Shown: positions 15,557 through 23,301 of the stretch, piece after piece
Numbering within the stretch: position 1 is the first letter of the stretch
How the letters are laid out: each line of letters starts with the position of its first letter
Source: Corallococcus caeni
GTDB lineage: Bacteria; Myxococcota; Myxococcia; Myxococcales; Myxococcaceae
Direction: 5' to 3'
NCBI RefSeq assembly: GCF_036245865.1
Contig: NZ_BTTW01000012.1
Coordinates: forward strand, 124,001 to 188,000
DNA length: 64,000 nucleotides
Made by a program: the position numbers and the translations under genes
The notes under the pieces: model-generated
What the model was told of the DNA's origin: nothing
Seen by the model: only the letters and a program-made list of their open reading frames with translations
Databases searched by the model: none

Positions 15557-17395
15557 ATGCACTGGCACTTGCACCTGAAGCGCGCGGCCCTGCTGGCTGT
15601 GCTCTTCGCGGCGTCCGGGCTCGCCGGAGTCGACGCGCACGCACAACAATGTGGCCCCGAAGCACCGCCCCCCGCCGTCCCTCTCAATGACCAGATGAGC
15701 GGCACGCGGGTCTTGCGCCGCCTCGTCCTCGGTCTCACGGGGACGACGCCCACCGTCGAGCAGTACGAGGCGATGGCGGCCGCGACCACGCCCGAGGCGC
15801 GGGAATCCATCCTGCGCTCCACGCTCGAGGCCGCGCTCGGCTCGCCGAAGTTCTACGAGCGGATGGTGAACTTCGGCCACGAGTGGCTCGCGGTGGGCGC
15901 ATACACCACCGGCGCGGCGGGTGACGCCTACCAGGGCGACATGTCCGGCCACCTCTTCAAGTGCGACGCCAACACCGCGCACGCGGGCGCGTACTACGCC
16001 GTGCACGAGTTCGGCGATTCGAAGGACCCGGCCAGGCAGTGCCAGGACCAGGACGCCGACGGCAACCCCGCCGTGCCGGAGGTGCACCAGGTGGAGCCCT
16101 GGTGGGCGCCGGGCACCACCGTCACCGTGCTCGGCAAGGCCGGCTCCGACGTCACCCAGGTCACCGACAGCAAGGGCCAGCCGGTCGACTGCGGCCTCGC
16201 GAACGGCGGCTACTATGACCCCATGCTGCCCCCCGCGTGCGGCTGCGGCCCGAACCTGGTGTGGTGCAGCCCGCTCTACGGCCTCCAGGGCAACAGCAAC
16301 CACGACTTCGGCATGCAGCGCCGGCACCCCTACGAGGAGCCCGCGCGCCTCTTCGCGCACCTCGCGTGGCACGACCGGCCGCTCTCGGACCTCATCCTCG
16401 GGAACTACTCGGTCGGCACCAACTGGCTGCGCGCGCTGTACGTGCGCTTCGGCCGGCAGATGGGCACCAGCGCGCTGGACACGAACACCACGTGGTGGCG
16501 TCCCGACGCGGACAACGCGCCGCGCGACCCGCTGCACCCCATGCCGAATGATCCGCAGGCGTGGCGCGAGTTCGTGGTCGAGGACCTGGAGCCCTTCCAC
16601 CTCGCGCTCACCCCGGACCGGGCGCGCTCCGGCAGCATCGACCGCACCTACCGCTTCGACCCGCGCACCACGACCGACGCGCCCCAGGGCCTCCCCACCG
16701 CGGGCGTGCTCACCATGATCGGCTCGCTGTCGTCATTCCCTCGCGAGCGCGTCCGGGCCGCGCGCTTCCTCGAGATGTTCGCCTGCCAGAGCTTCTCGCC
16801 ACCGCCCGCGGACGTGCACTTCCCGCCGCTGGAGGTGGACCCCGGCACCGGCGGCACGTGCCTGCACTGCCACCGGACGCTCGACCCCGCGGCGATCTCC
16901 TTCAAGCGCTGGGACTTCAACCCGGCCCAGAGCTTCTACGTCCCGTGGCCCTTCATGCCGGGCGTGGGCCGCTACCGCATCACCAAGGAGTGGCTGTCCG
17001 GGCAGTACCCGCACACCGGCACTTCGCCGGGCTACCGCTGGAAGAACGCGTTCGTCCCCAACACCCTTCTCACGCCCGTCACCCCCGAGCAGGTGAAGGC
17101 CAACCCCGAGGCGGTGCTGCTCGACACGATGCCCGACACGTACACGCTGCTCGGCGAGCACGGCGACGGCACCATGGGCCCGCTCGGCTTCGGGAAGCTC
17201 GTCGTGCGCTCCGGCGAGTTCGACCGCTGCGTCGCGCGCAAGATGTATTCGATGTTCATCGGCCGCGACCTGAACCCGGCCACGGAGAAGGGCTTCATCG
17301 ACAAGCTCGCGCGGGAGTTCGTCGCGAGCGACCGGAAGCTGAGACCCTTCATCCGCTACCTCTTCGAACAGCCCGAGCTGCGGAGGGGCCTGTGA
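15557..17395 (+). CDS. Exported cytochrome c-like protein (DUF1592/DUF1588-type), cassette gene 1
   Basis: A 612-residue secreted protein with a signal peptide (MHWHLHLKRAALLAVLFAASG...AHA). The mature part is Trp/Tyr/Asp-rich and contains TCLHCHRTLDPAAISFKRWDF at about residue 434, a single CxxCH heme-c motif placed as in DUF1588-type proteins. The tail KMYSMFIGRDLNPATEKGFI is also typical (DUF1585-like). In Planctomycetes and myxobacteria such genes always travel with a DUF1501/DUF1552 partner, seen here two genes down. Upstream in-frame TTG (15545) and GTG (15551) are possible starts. Its stop overlaps the next ATG as ATGA. Enzymatic role is unproven for the family. Confidence 0.75.
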   Translation: MHWHLHLKRAALLAVLFAASGLAGVDAHAQQCGPEAPPPAVPLNDQMSGTRVLRRLVLGLTGTTPTVEQYEAMAAATTPEARESILRSTLEAALGSPKFYERMVNFGHEWLAVGAYTTGAAGDAYQGDMSGHLFKCDANTAHAGAYYAVHEFGDSKDPARQCQDQDADGNPAVPEVHQVEPWWAPGTTVTVLGKAGSDVTQVTDSKGQPVDCGLANGGYYDPMLPPACGCGPNLVWCSPLYGLQGNSNHDFGMQRRHPYEEPARLFAHLAWHDRPLSDLILGNYSVGTNWLRALYVRFGRQMGTSALDTNTTWWRPDADNAPRDPLHPMPNDPQAWREFVVEDLEPFHLALTPDRARSGSIDRTYRFDPRTTTDAPQGLPTAGVLTMIGSLSSFPRERVRAARFLEMFACQSFSPPPADVHFPPLEVDPGTGGTCLHCHRTLDPAAISFKRWDFNPAQSFYVPWPFMPGVGRYRITKEWLSGQYPHTGTSPGYRWKNAFVPNTLLTPVTPEQVKANPEAVLLDTMPDTYTLLGEHGDGTMGPLGFGKLVVRSGEFDRCVARKMYSMFIGRDLNPATEKGFIDKLAREFVASDRKLRPFIRYLFEQPELRRGL

Positions 17396-18432
17396 TGAAC
17401 ACGTTGCGTTCGACCCTGATGGGCGCCGCGGTCGCGCTCCTCGCCGTGAGCTGCGTCGGGAAGATCTGGGACGCTCCCGGTGACTCGCCGGAGGACCCGG
17501 GCGGCGAGAACTGCGAGGCCGTGAGCAAGAACGACGAGATCCGTCTCGCGCTCGCGCCCGCGTGCCAGGGCTGTCACCTCACCGGCAACAAGCCCTTCTT
17601 CGCCTCGCTCACCGCCTTCGAGAGCGGGCTCGTCTACAACGAGAAGTACGTGAAGCGCGGCGACCCCGGGAACAGCATGCTCATCCAGCTGCTGAACGGC
17701 GTGGCCCCCGGCAGCTATCCCCAGATGCCGCCCGGGCAGCCCTATAACGAGCTTGTCAGCAGCGGCCGCGTCACGCTGACCGTCGCGCAGGTGGAGGACT
17801 GGATTCGGAACCTGCCGGCCACGCCCGCGCAACTGGAGGCCCCCGTGGCGGAGGAGTTCAGCGTCCGCCGGCTCACCGCCGAGGAGATGATCATCAGCCT
17901 GATGGATCAGCTCGGGCTCACCCTCGAGGACTTCGTCAGCACCACCGACCCCAACTGGCGCAACAAGCCGTACGTGGCGAACGGCGGCAAGTTCTTCATC
18001 TGGCCCGGGGACTGGGCCCCCGGCATCTCGGGCGAGTACGTCTCCGACTCGCGCAGCGTCGAGCGCTTCGAGGCGCTCGGCGGCGGCAATTCGCTCCTCT
18101 ACCGCAAGCGGGACGTGGGCTTCGGTCCGTCCGCCGCGCAGACGCTGGTGCAGATGTCCCAGGCGTGGTGCGCGCGCGCCGTGGACAAGAAGAGCAACCC
18201 GGCGGTGCTGCGCTACGTGACGCTCGCCGACACCTCCAAGAGCAACCCGGACGCGGTGCAGAAGAACCTGCGCTCGCTCTACCTGCGCATGCTCGGCCAG
18301 CCGCCCTCGGACGCGGAGGCCCAGGCGCTGTACGAGCAGGTCTACCTGCCGCTGGAGGCGCAGAACACGCGCCTCGCCTGGATTGGCGTCTGCGCGGCGC
18401 TCATCCGTCACCCGATGTGGATCACCTACTGA
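17395..18432 (+). CDS. Lipoprotein cytochrome-like protein, cassette gene 2
   Basis: A 345-residue lipoprotein (MNTLRSTLMGAAVALLAVSCVG, Cys20). A small cytochrome-like domain follows, with IRLALAPACQGCHLTGNKPF giving one CxxCH at about residues 55-59, and MPPGQPYNELVSSGRVTL as its end. The remaining 220 residues have RRLTAEEMIISLMDQLGL, similar to the start of DUF1592-type domains, and a C-terminal YLRMLGQPPSDAEAQALYEQ segment. Start ATG is coupled to gene 1 by ATGA and has GGAGGGG upstream. It probably forms a surface or periplasmic complex with genes 1 and 3; that is inference from the conserved cassette. Confidence 0.75.
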   Translation: MNTLRSTLMGAAVALLAVSCVGKIWDAPGDSPEDPGGENCEAVSKNDEIRLALAPACQGCHLTGNKPFFASLTAFESGLVYNEKYVKRGDPGNSMLIQLLNGVAPGSYPQMPPGQPYNELVSSGRVTLTVAQVEDWIRNLPATPAQLEAPVAEEFSVRRLTAEEMIISLMDQLGLTLEDFVSTTDPNWRNKPYVANGGKFFIWPGDWAPGISGEYVSDSRSVERFEALGGGNSLLYRKRDVGFGPSAAQTLVQMSQAWCARAVDKKSNPAVLRYVTLADTSKSNPDAVQKNLRSLYLRMLGQPPSDAEAQALYEQVYLPLEAQNTRLAWIGVCAALIRHPMWITY

Positions 18433-18443
18433 GCGAGGACACC

Positions 18444-20024
18444 ATGCCGAACACCTCTCGTCGCACCCTGCTCAAGTGGGCCCTCGGCGCGGGACAGCTC
18501 GCGCTCCTCGAGCGCGCGGGGCTCCTCGGTTCGAGCACCGCGCACGCCGCGGACGTCGACGTCCCCTCGCGCCTCGTGGTGCTCTACATCCCCGGCGGCT
18601 ACCGGCCGGCGTACTACTTCACCCCGATGGAGGACGCGGACATCCCGCTCTGCGTCCCCACGCCCTCCAACCACAGCGGCGAGCCCGTCTTCTTCCAGGC
18701 GAGCCAGCTGGTGAACCTCGCGCCTCCGAACGGCTCCTACAAGCCGCTGCGGACGTGGCAGTCGTGGAACCCCGCCGACCCGGCCGCGCGTGGCAGCTAC
18801 AGCCCGCTCATGTACGGCTACACGCACTTCGCGCTGGCGGATCAGCTCAGCGTGCTGCACGGCATCGACCAGGGCACCAACGACCACTCGAGCGCGTTCA
18901 TCTCCTCGATGTGCGGTGTCGCCGGCGCGGACTACCGGGCGCCCGCCGTGCACTCGGTCATCGCGAACCACCTGTACGAGAAGTACCGCGAGAGCCGGCC
19001 GCTGCCCTTCGTCGTCGTCACCGGAGAGCGCGGCATGCCGGTGGGCATGGGGCTGCCCTCCCACGCCTCGCCCCTGCGCGTGCCGTCCATCGAGGCGCTC
19101 AAGCCGATGCTCTCGGCGAAGCCCTCGGACAACCCGTGGTGGACGGGGCTCGACGCGCGCACCGAGGCGCCCGAGCTGGATGCGCGCGGGCAGCCCACCG
19201 GGGGCACCCTGAAGACGACGGCCATCGAGCGCTTCTCGCTGACGCGCGCCCAGCAGCTCCTGCGCCGCTCGACGGCGAAGGTGGACAACTACCTGGAGGG
19301 GCTGCACGGCTCGCTGTCGTCGGTGTCGCGCGTGCTCGCGACGGACGTCGTGTCCGTGCTGGAGAAGACCAAGGGCATCGAGATGATGACCTCGAACCGC
19401 CCCGCGTACCTGTCGAGCTACCTGTCCAACCAGTCGTTCACGTACAGCTTCGGCCTCGCGAACTTCCACCTCACGGGGCTCGACCCGCGCATGGACCTGG
19501 CGCTGCGCCTGCTCAAGGCGGACCTCTGCACCTCGGTGCACGTCTCGCTGCAGCAGGACTTCGACACGCACAACGGCCTGGGCCATGGCTACAGCTGCGC
19601 GCACGGCCGCGGGATGATGGACAACGTCGCGCGCTTCCTCGGCGAGCTCAAGGCCGCGCCCGCGCCCGGCAAGCCCGGCAAGACGCTGCTCGACGACACG
19701 CTCGTGCTGGTGATGAGCGAGTTCGGCCGGAGCTGGGCCTCGCGGAGCAGCGACGGCACCTATTACCTGCCGGACGACCACCACCCCTACACGTCCATCT
19801 GCTTCGCGGGCGGGAACGTGGCGGGGAACCGGCAAGTGGGCTCGTACACCCCGCGCGGGCTCGGCGTCCCGGTGGACATCATCGAGGAGAACGGCCAGGC
19901 CTCGAAGCGCGTGCCCCGCTCCGCGGACGCGGTGACGACCGCGCTGCGCATCCTGGGCATGGAAACGCACGAGTTCTTCATCCCCGGCGGCTACGGCGAG
20001 GTCATGGGGCTCCGCAAGGCGTAG
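18444..20024 (+). CDS. Tat-exported DUF1501/DUF1552 protein, cassette gene 3
   Basis: A 526-residue protein with a twin-arginine leader: SRRTLLKWALGAGQLALLER ending in AHAA. The mature part has the DUF1501-like alkaline phosphatase fold pattern: LVVLYIPGGYRP near the N terminus, HGIDQGTNDHSSAF, and near the C terminus VLVMSEFGRSWASRS followed by DDHHPYTSICFAGGNV. These acidic and His residues sit where DUF1501 proteins and sulfatases bind metal. ATG at 18444 follows GCGAGGAC and lies 11 bp after gene 2. Tat export suggests the protein folds, perhaps with a metal, in the cytoplasm. Activity is unknown. Confidence 0.78.
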   Translation: MPNTSRRTLLKWALGAGQLALLERAGLLGSSTAHAADVDVPSRLVVLYIPGGYRPAYYFTPMEDADIPLCVPTPSNHSGEPVFFQASQLVNLAPPNGSYKPLRTWQSWNPADPAARGSYSPLMYGYTHFALADQLSVLHGIDQGTNDHSSAFISSMCGVAGADYRAPAVHSVIANHLYEKYRESRPLPFVVVTGERGMPVGMGLPSHASPLRVPSIEALKPMLSAKPSDNPWWTGLDARTEAPELDARGQPTGGTLKTTAIERFSLTRAQQLLRRSTAKVDNYLEGLHGSLSSVSRVLATDVVSVLEKTKGIEMMTSNRPAYLSSYLSNQSFTYSFGLANFHLTGLDPRMDLALRLLKADLCTSVHVSLQQDFDTHNGLGHGYSCAHGRGMMDNVARFLGELKAAPAPGKPGKTLLDDTLVLVMSEFGRSWASRSSDGTYYLPDDHHPYTSICFAGGNVAGNRQVGSYTPRGLGVPVDIIEENGQASKRVPRSADAVTTALRILGMETHEFFIPGGYGEVMGLRKA

Positions 20025-20080
20025 TCCCGACCGGGCGAGGGGATGGCGAACGGCGCGAGCGCGACCCAGGCCGCGGGGTG

Positions 20081-20101
20081 TTGAGGCCTACGCCGCCTCA
20101 A
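20081..20101. terminator. Short inverted repeat between convergent genes
   Basis: TTGAGGC at 20081-20087 pairs with GCCTCAA at 20095-20101 over a seven-base loop. It lies between the DUF1501 gene and the convergent orphan gene ending at 20113. A weak candidate terminator. Confidence 0.35.
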
Positions 20102-20112
20102 GACGGCCCGTG

Positions 20113-22107
20113 CTACTTGTTCTCGTCATTGGAGTTGGAGGACAGCGGAGGTCCTCCGCTGCCCTTCTTGGCCGCCCGGGCCAGCGACTTTCGGTTGCGT
20201 TCTTCTTCCTGCGCCTTCTTGAAATCACTGAACGTCTTCGCCTGGCGGCTCATGCCATCCACGAGCGTGAGGGTCGCGCGGGTGGTACGGGCCTCCCCGA
20301 ACAGAGCGCTGTATCGAGGGTAGACGACGCTCATGAACCAGAGCATGGCGGAGAACTTCGCCTCCTCGGCCTCGTTCAAGCCGCCCAGCATCAGGAACTT
20401 CTTGGACGCCTCCAGGTTCTGCCGCAGGTAGTTCTTCTGGGTCAGCTTCGCCTTGAACACGTTGAATTCGTGCAAGGTGATGTCTGTCTTCAACCCCTTG
20501 TTCAGCACCCCGAGCAGCCCGCGAATCGTGTTGTCCAGCCGCGTTCCCGGGACCCGCACCCAGGACGCCTGTTCCCACTTCCCGGTGTGCTTATCCCGGG
20601 TCCACCCGCCCTCGGGGGCGACCCAGGTGGGTCCGATGTCGGAGTACCGCAAGAAGCCCGTGTCCTTGTTCTCGACCTGGAAGAACAGCGGAAAGCCACT
20701 CGAACCGGACGCCTCGATGGCCTCCGCATCCTTGCCGAGGTTCTGCGCGCAGGTGTCGAAGTACTCCATCAGCTTGGTGGGCCCCCCTGACTTGAAGCCG
20801 CACAACTGTTTGATGCGCTCGGCTCCCACCGGGGGCGCCAACCCCTGCACGGCTCCCGCCCTGTCGAAATAGATCGTGGGCACCCCCAGGTACATCAAGC
20901 GCTCCATCGAGCCACTTCTCATGCCCACCTGGATGACCTGGAACTCCTTGGAGAGCTGAAGCAGGAAGTTCATCTGCGCGCCCATGGGTCTTCCGGCGAA
21001 GGGCTCGCGCTTGAAGAAGTTGATGAGGTTGTGCGCCTTCCCACCCTTCGTGTACCCGAACGTTTCACCCTCACGGGTGAGCTCCTTCAGTTCGTCGCCG
21101 ATGGGAACGAACAGGAAGGGCCTGTCCAGCTCCTGTCCCAGGATCTGGGTGAGGTTGCGGATGTATTTATAGAGGGTCAGGTTCGTGTGGTGCTGGGGCT
21201 TGCCGACGGAACCTTCGCCTTCCATGAAGATGGCCGCCTTCTCGTCCTGCTTGGCCCCCCGGATCCAGAAGAGGATGATCAGGAACCCGGTCTTGTCTTC
21301 AGCGGAGGTGAACTTCTGCCACGCGTAGCGCGGTTCCTGCCGCTTGTCGGTGACGTACTTCCCCACCAGCCCTTCCATGAACTCATCCAGGAAGGCCTTG
21401 TTGGCCTCTTCGTATTCCTGGGTGGAGTGCTCCACCAGTTGTCTCAGGGTGCTGGCCACCGCCAGGAAGCTCTTCTTGCGGATGCAGTCGACGATGTAGT
21501 CCGTCGACTTGCTGATGTAGGCATAGCTGACGCCGTCGATCCGCTCCGCCCTGTTCTCCTCATCGCCCTGCACCAGGCGCAGGAGCTCCTCATTGAGCCG
21601 CTGGGAGAAGGGGCCCGCCGTCAGCCTCGAATTCGACGTTTCCGGCTGGAGGCCCTCGTGCTCCAGCAGTGTCCGGGTCAGGGTCTTGACCGCCTTGGAG
21701 GGATCGTTCTCCGCGCCTGTCAGCGCCAGCGCGATGAGCCGGGGGTTGCTCTTGAAGAGGGCCTTGTTGGCGGTGACGTGGACGCAGGGCACCTGTAGAC
21801 GCACGCTGAACGCGAAGGGCCTGGTTTCGATTTGGAGCGTCGGCGTGCTGTCCGAGTAGAAGCAGGCCACCACCTTCAGCCGGTCGTCGAGCAGGTTGAA
21901 GGAGCTGAAGTAGCCCAACCTCCGGAGGATCTTCTCCCGGTAGTCGGTATCGCTCTGGAACTCCTCGCCGTTGAAGTAGAGCAACCCATAGACCTTCGAA
22001 TAGTCGGGGCTCTCGACGCGCAAGGCCTTGCTCAACTGCAAGGCATAGATGAGCCCGTAGGTGTCACCCTCCTGGAACAGGTGGTGGTTGATCATCAGGA
22101 CGTTCAT
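20113..22107 (-). CDS. Orphan 664-aa protein, possibly glycosyltransferase-like (GT-B)
   Basis: Not recognised as a named family. It has no signal peptide and no clear membrane helix. It begins MNVLMINHHLFQEGDTYGLI, like the first Rossmann strand of a GT-B enzyme. Residues about 385-430 read VIQVGMRSGSMERLMYLGVP then TIYFDRAGAVQGLAPP, close to the GT-B donor-site pattern (GxGS/T-x-E-x-L-x-x-GVPxI...Q). The last 45 residues are Lys/Glu/Ser-rich and probably disordered. Codons are less GC-biased at third positions (TAT, TTG, GAA common) than in neighbours, which hints at transfer. ATG at 22105-22107 overlaps the stop of the small BioY-like frame as ATGA. Confidence 0.6.
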   Translation of the reverse strand: MNVLMINHHLFQEGDTYGLIYALQLSKALRVESPDYSKVYGLLYFNGEEFQSDTDYREKILRRLGYFSSFNLLDDRLKVVACFYSDSTPTLQIETRPFAFSVRLQVPCVHVTANKALFKSNPRLIALALTGAENDPSKAVKTLTRTLLEHEGLQPETSNSRLTAGPFSQRLNEELLRLVQGDEENRAERIDGVSYAYISKSTDYIVDCIRKKSFLAVASTLRQLVEHSTQEYEEANKAFLDEFMEGLVGKYVTDKRQEPRYAWQKFTSAEDKTGFLIILFWIRGAKQDEKAAIFMEGEGSVGKPQHHTNLTLYKYIRNLTQILGQELDRPFLFVPIGDELKELTREGETFGYTKGGKAHNLINFFKREPFAGRPMGAQMNFLLQLSKEFQVIQVGMRSGSMERLMYLGVPTIYFDRAGAVQGLAPPVGAERIKQLCGFKSGGPTKLMEYFDTCAQNLGKDAEAIEASGSSGFPLFFQVENKDTGFLRYSDIGPTWVAPEGGWTRDKHTGKWEQASWVRVPGTRLDNTIRGLLGVLNKGLKTDITLHEFNVFKAKLTQKNYLRQNLEASKKFLMLGGLNEAEEAKFSAMLWFMSVVYPRYSALFGEARTTRATLTLVDGMSRQAKTFSDFKKAQEEERNRKSLARAAKKGSGGPPLSSNSNDENK

Positions 22108-22289
22108 GACAAACCTCGGAGCCGCCAGGCGAGGGACGTGAGCAGCCCGGCGATGATGGCCTTGAGCAGGCCTCCGGGAACGAAGGGGAGGAAGCCCTTG
22201 TGGAAGCCGGCGAGCCCGGCACCGCGAAGAGCTGGAACAGAGCTACCTTCACGCAGCGTCCCATGCGTGTCCATCCACGCCAACGTCAA
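22104..22289 (-). pseudogene. BioY-like C-terminal fragment
   Basis: A 61-residue frame whose last 35 residues, AGFHKGFLPFVPGGLLKAII then AGLLTSLAWRLRG, match the end of the biotin transporter S component BioY (LPFxPGDLLKxxLA). The first five BioY helices are absent upstream, and the N-terminal 25 residues are unrelated. So this looks like a truncated gene. Its stop overlaps the next ATG (ATGA), so it could still drive translation of the orphan gene, or the overlap may simply survive from an older gene order. Confidence 0.5.
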
Positions 22290-22620
22290 TCACCGCTGGC
22301 CGTACCTGCGCTGGAGCTTCGCGACGCCGTAGCTCCACCCCTGGCGCCACAGGTCGGACGACGAACGCATCGACAAGAACTTCTTCGTCTTCCATCCGTT
22401 GCTGGGATGAAGAAGGCCCCACTCGGCGAAGCGGGACTTCGCCGAGCCCCCGCCACGGCAACGTCCAGGAAGCGACATCCGGGGCAGTCATGCCGCGCAC
22501 CCTCCCGGAATGCCCCGCTCCACGTGACGTCTCGCGCCATCGCTCGTGACTCGTCAGCATTCGGCCACGTGGGTAGGGTGCGCGCCGCGGTACGCGGTTC
22601 CCCCCAACAAAGGAATGCCG
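22290..22620. other. Intergenic region beside BioY remnant
   Basis: About 330 bp without a convincing gene. A minus-strand frame at 22290-22478 (62 aa, ending in QGWSYGVAKLQRRYGQR) has coding-like composition but no recognised family; it may be another gene remnant. A strong hairpin sits at 22422-22446. The promoter of the Cys-repeat lipoprotein gene should be near the right end. Confidence 0.4.
22422..22446 (-). terminator. Perfect 10-bp hairpin
   Basis: CTCGGCGAAG (22422-22431) pairs perfectly with CTTCGCCGAG (22437-22446) over a five-base loop. On the minus strand it is followed by TGGGGCCTTCTTC, a weak T-rich tail. No intact gene lies just upstream on that strand, so it may be left from a lost gene. 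Confidence 0.4.
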
Positions 22621-23067
22621 ATGAAGCTGAATGCTCTCGCGATGTCCGTCGTGACGATGCTGACGCTGGCCGTGGGCTGTGGTGTGGCGGATGAGAACGT
22701 GACGCAGGGCGAGCAGGTGACCGCCCAGGGCAGCACCTGTGCGATGGGCCAGCGCCTCTGCCCTACGTGTGATGGGAAGAGCACCTATTGCGCCACGATG
22801 TGCGGGGACTGCGCCGTCCCCATCGCCGCGCCCACCGTCGAGGCCGAGGGCCTCACCTGCAAGACGGGCCAGAGACTCTGCCCCACGTGCGACGGCACGG
22901 GCACCTACTGCGCCACGAGGTGCTTCGAGTGCGCTCCGCAAGTCGTGGCCAATCCGGACCCGTCCGTGTCCGCCATGGGCTCCACGAGCTGCCCGCCGCG
23001 CCAGTTCCTCTGCCAGCGCTGCGACGGCAGCTATCAGTGCGCCCCCGAGTGCGCGCCCTGCCTGTAG
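22621..23067 (+). CDS. Lipoprotein with three Cys-rich repeats
   Basis: A 148-residue lipoprotein with leader MKLNALAMSVVTMLTLAVGC (Cys20 lipidated). Three repeats of about 25 residues follow: C-x4-GQRLCPTCDG-x3-TYCA-x2-C-x2-C at about 40-63 and 80-103, and a diverged third C-x3-QFLCQRCDGS-x-QCA-x2-C-x2-C at about 121-144. Spacers are Ala/Pro/Val-rich. The pattern suggests a small disulfide-knotted or metal-binding repeat. ATG at 22621 follows AAAGGA by seven bases, so the ATG six bases earlier is unlikely. Not matched to a known family; it stands alone between the BioY remnant and the flavoprotein gene. Confidence 0.65.
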   Translation: MKLNALAMSVVTMLTLAVGCGVADENVTQGEQVTAQGSTCAMGQRLCPTCDGKSTYCATMCGDCAVPIAAPTVEAEGLTCKTGQRLCPTCDGTGTYCATRCFECAPQVVANPDPSVSAMGSTSCPPRQFLCQRCDGSYQCAPECAPCL

Positions 23068-23095
23068 TCCGCGCCTCGTGACGCCCTGCAGTGCC

Positions 23096-23127
23096 GCGGC
23101 CGGCTCCACTCGCATGGGGCCGGCCGC
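23096..23127 (+). terminator. Hairpin after Cys-repeat lipoprotein gene
   Basis: A 12-bp stem (23096-23107 with 23116-23127, one G-U-type mismatch) with an eight-base loop lies about 30 bp after the stop at 23067. There is no run of T after it; assigned on position and stability. Confidence 0.45.
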
Positions 23128-23301
23128 CTGTGTCAGGGAAGTTGTCGCCTCGGCTGACGTGCCGAGCTGAAGACGCCCTGGGTCCGAGAGGGCATGTCAG
23201 ACCGGTGATGTGGAATCTCCCCGGCGGGGGCGAGCGGCTCCGGGGAAGGCGGATCCCTCTGAGCAGCAGCGCCACGACATGAACCCCTGGAGGCGTGGGA
23301 C

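Noticed and set aside
20113-22289. Mobile element or prophage explanation for the atypical region
   Set aside because: No integrase, transposase, direct repeats or tRNA-junction at its edges could be seen.
22290-22478. 62-aa minus-strand frame near the BioY remnant
   Set aside because: No recognised domain and it overlaps a hairpin; noted as possible remnant but not called as a gene.
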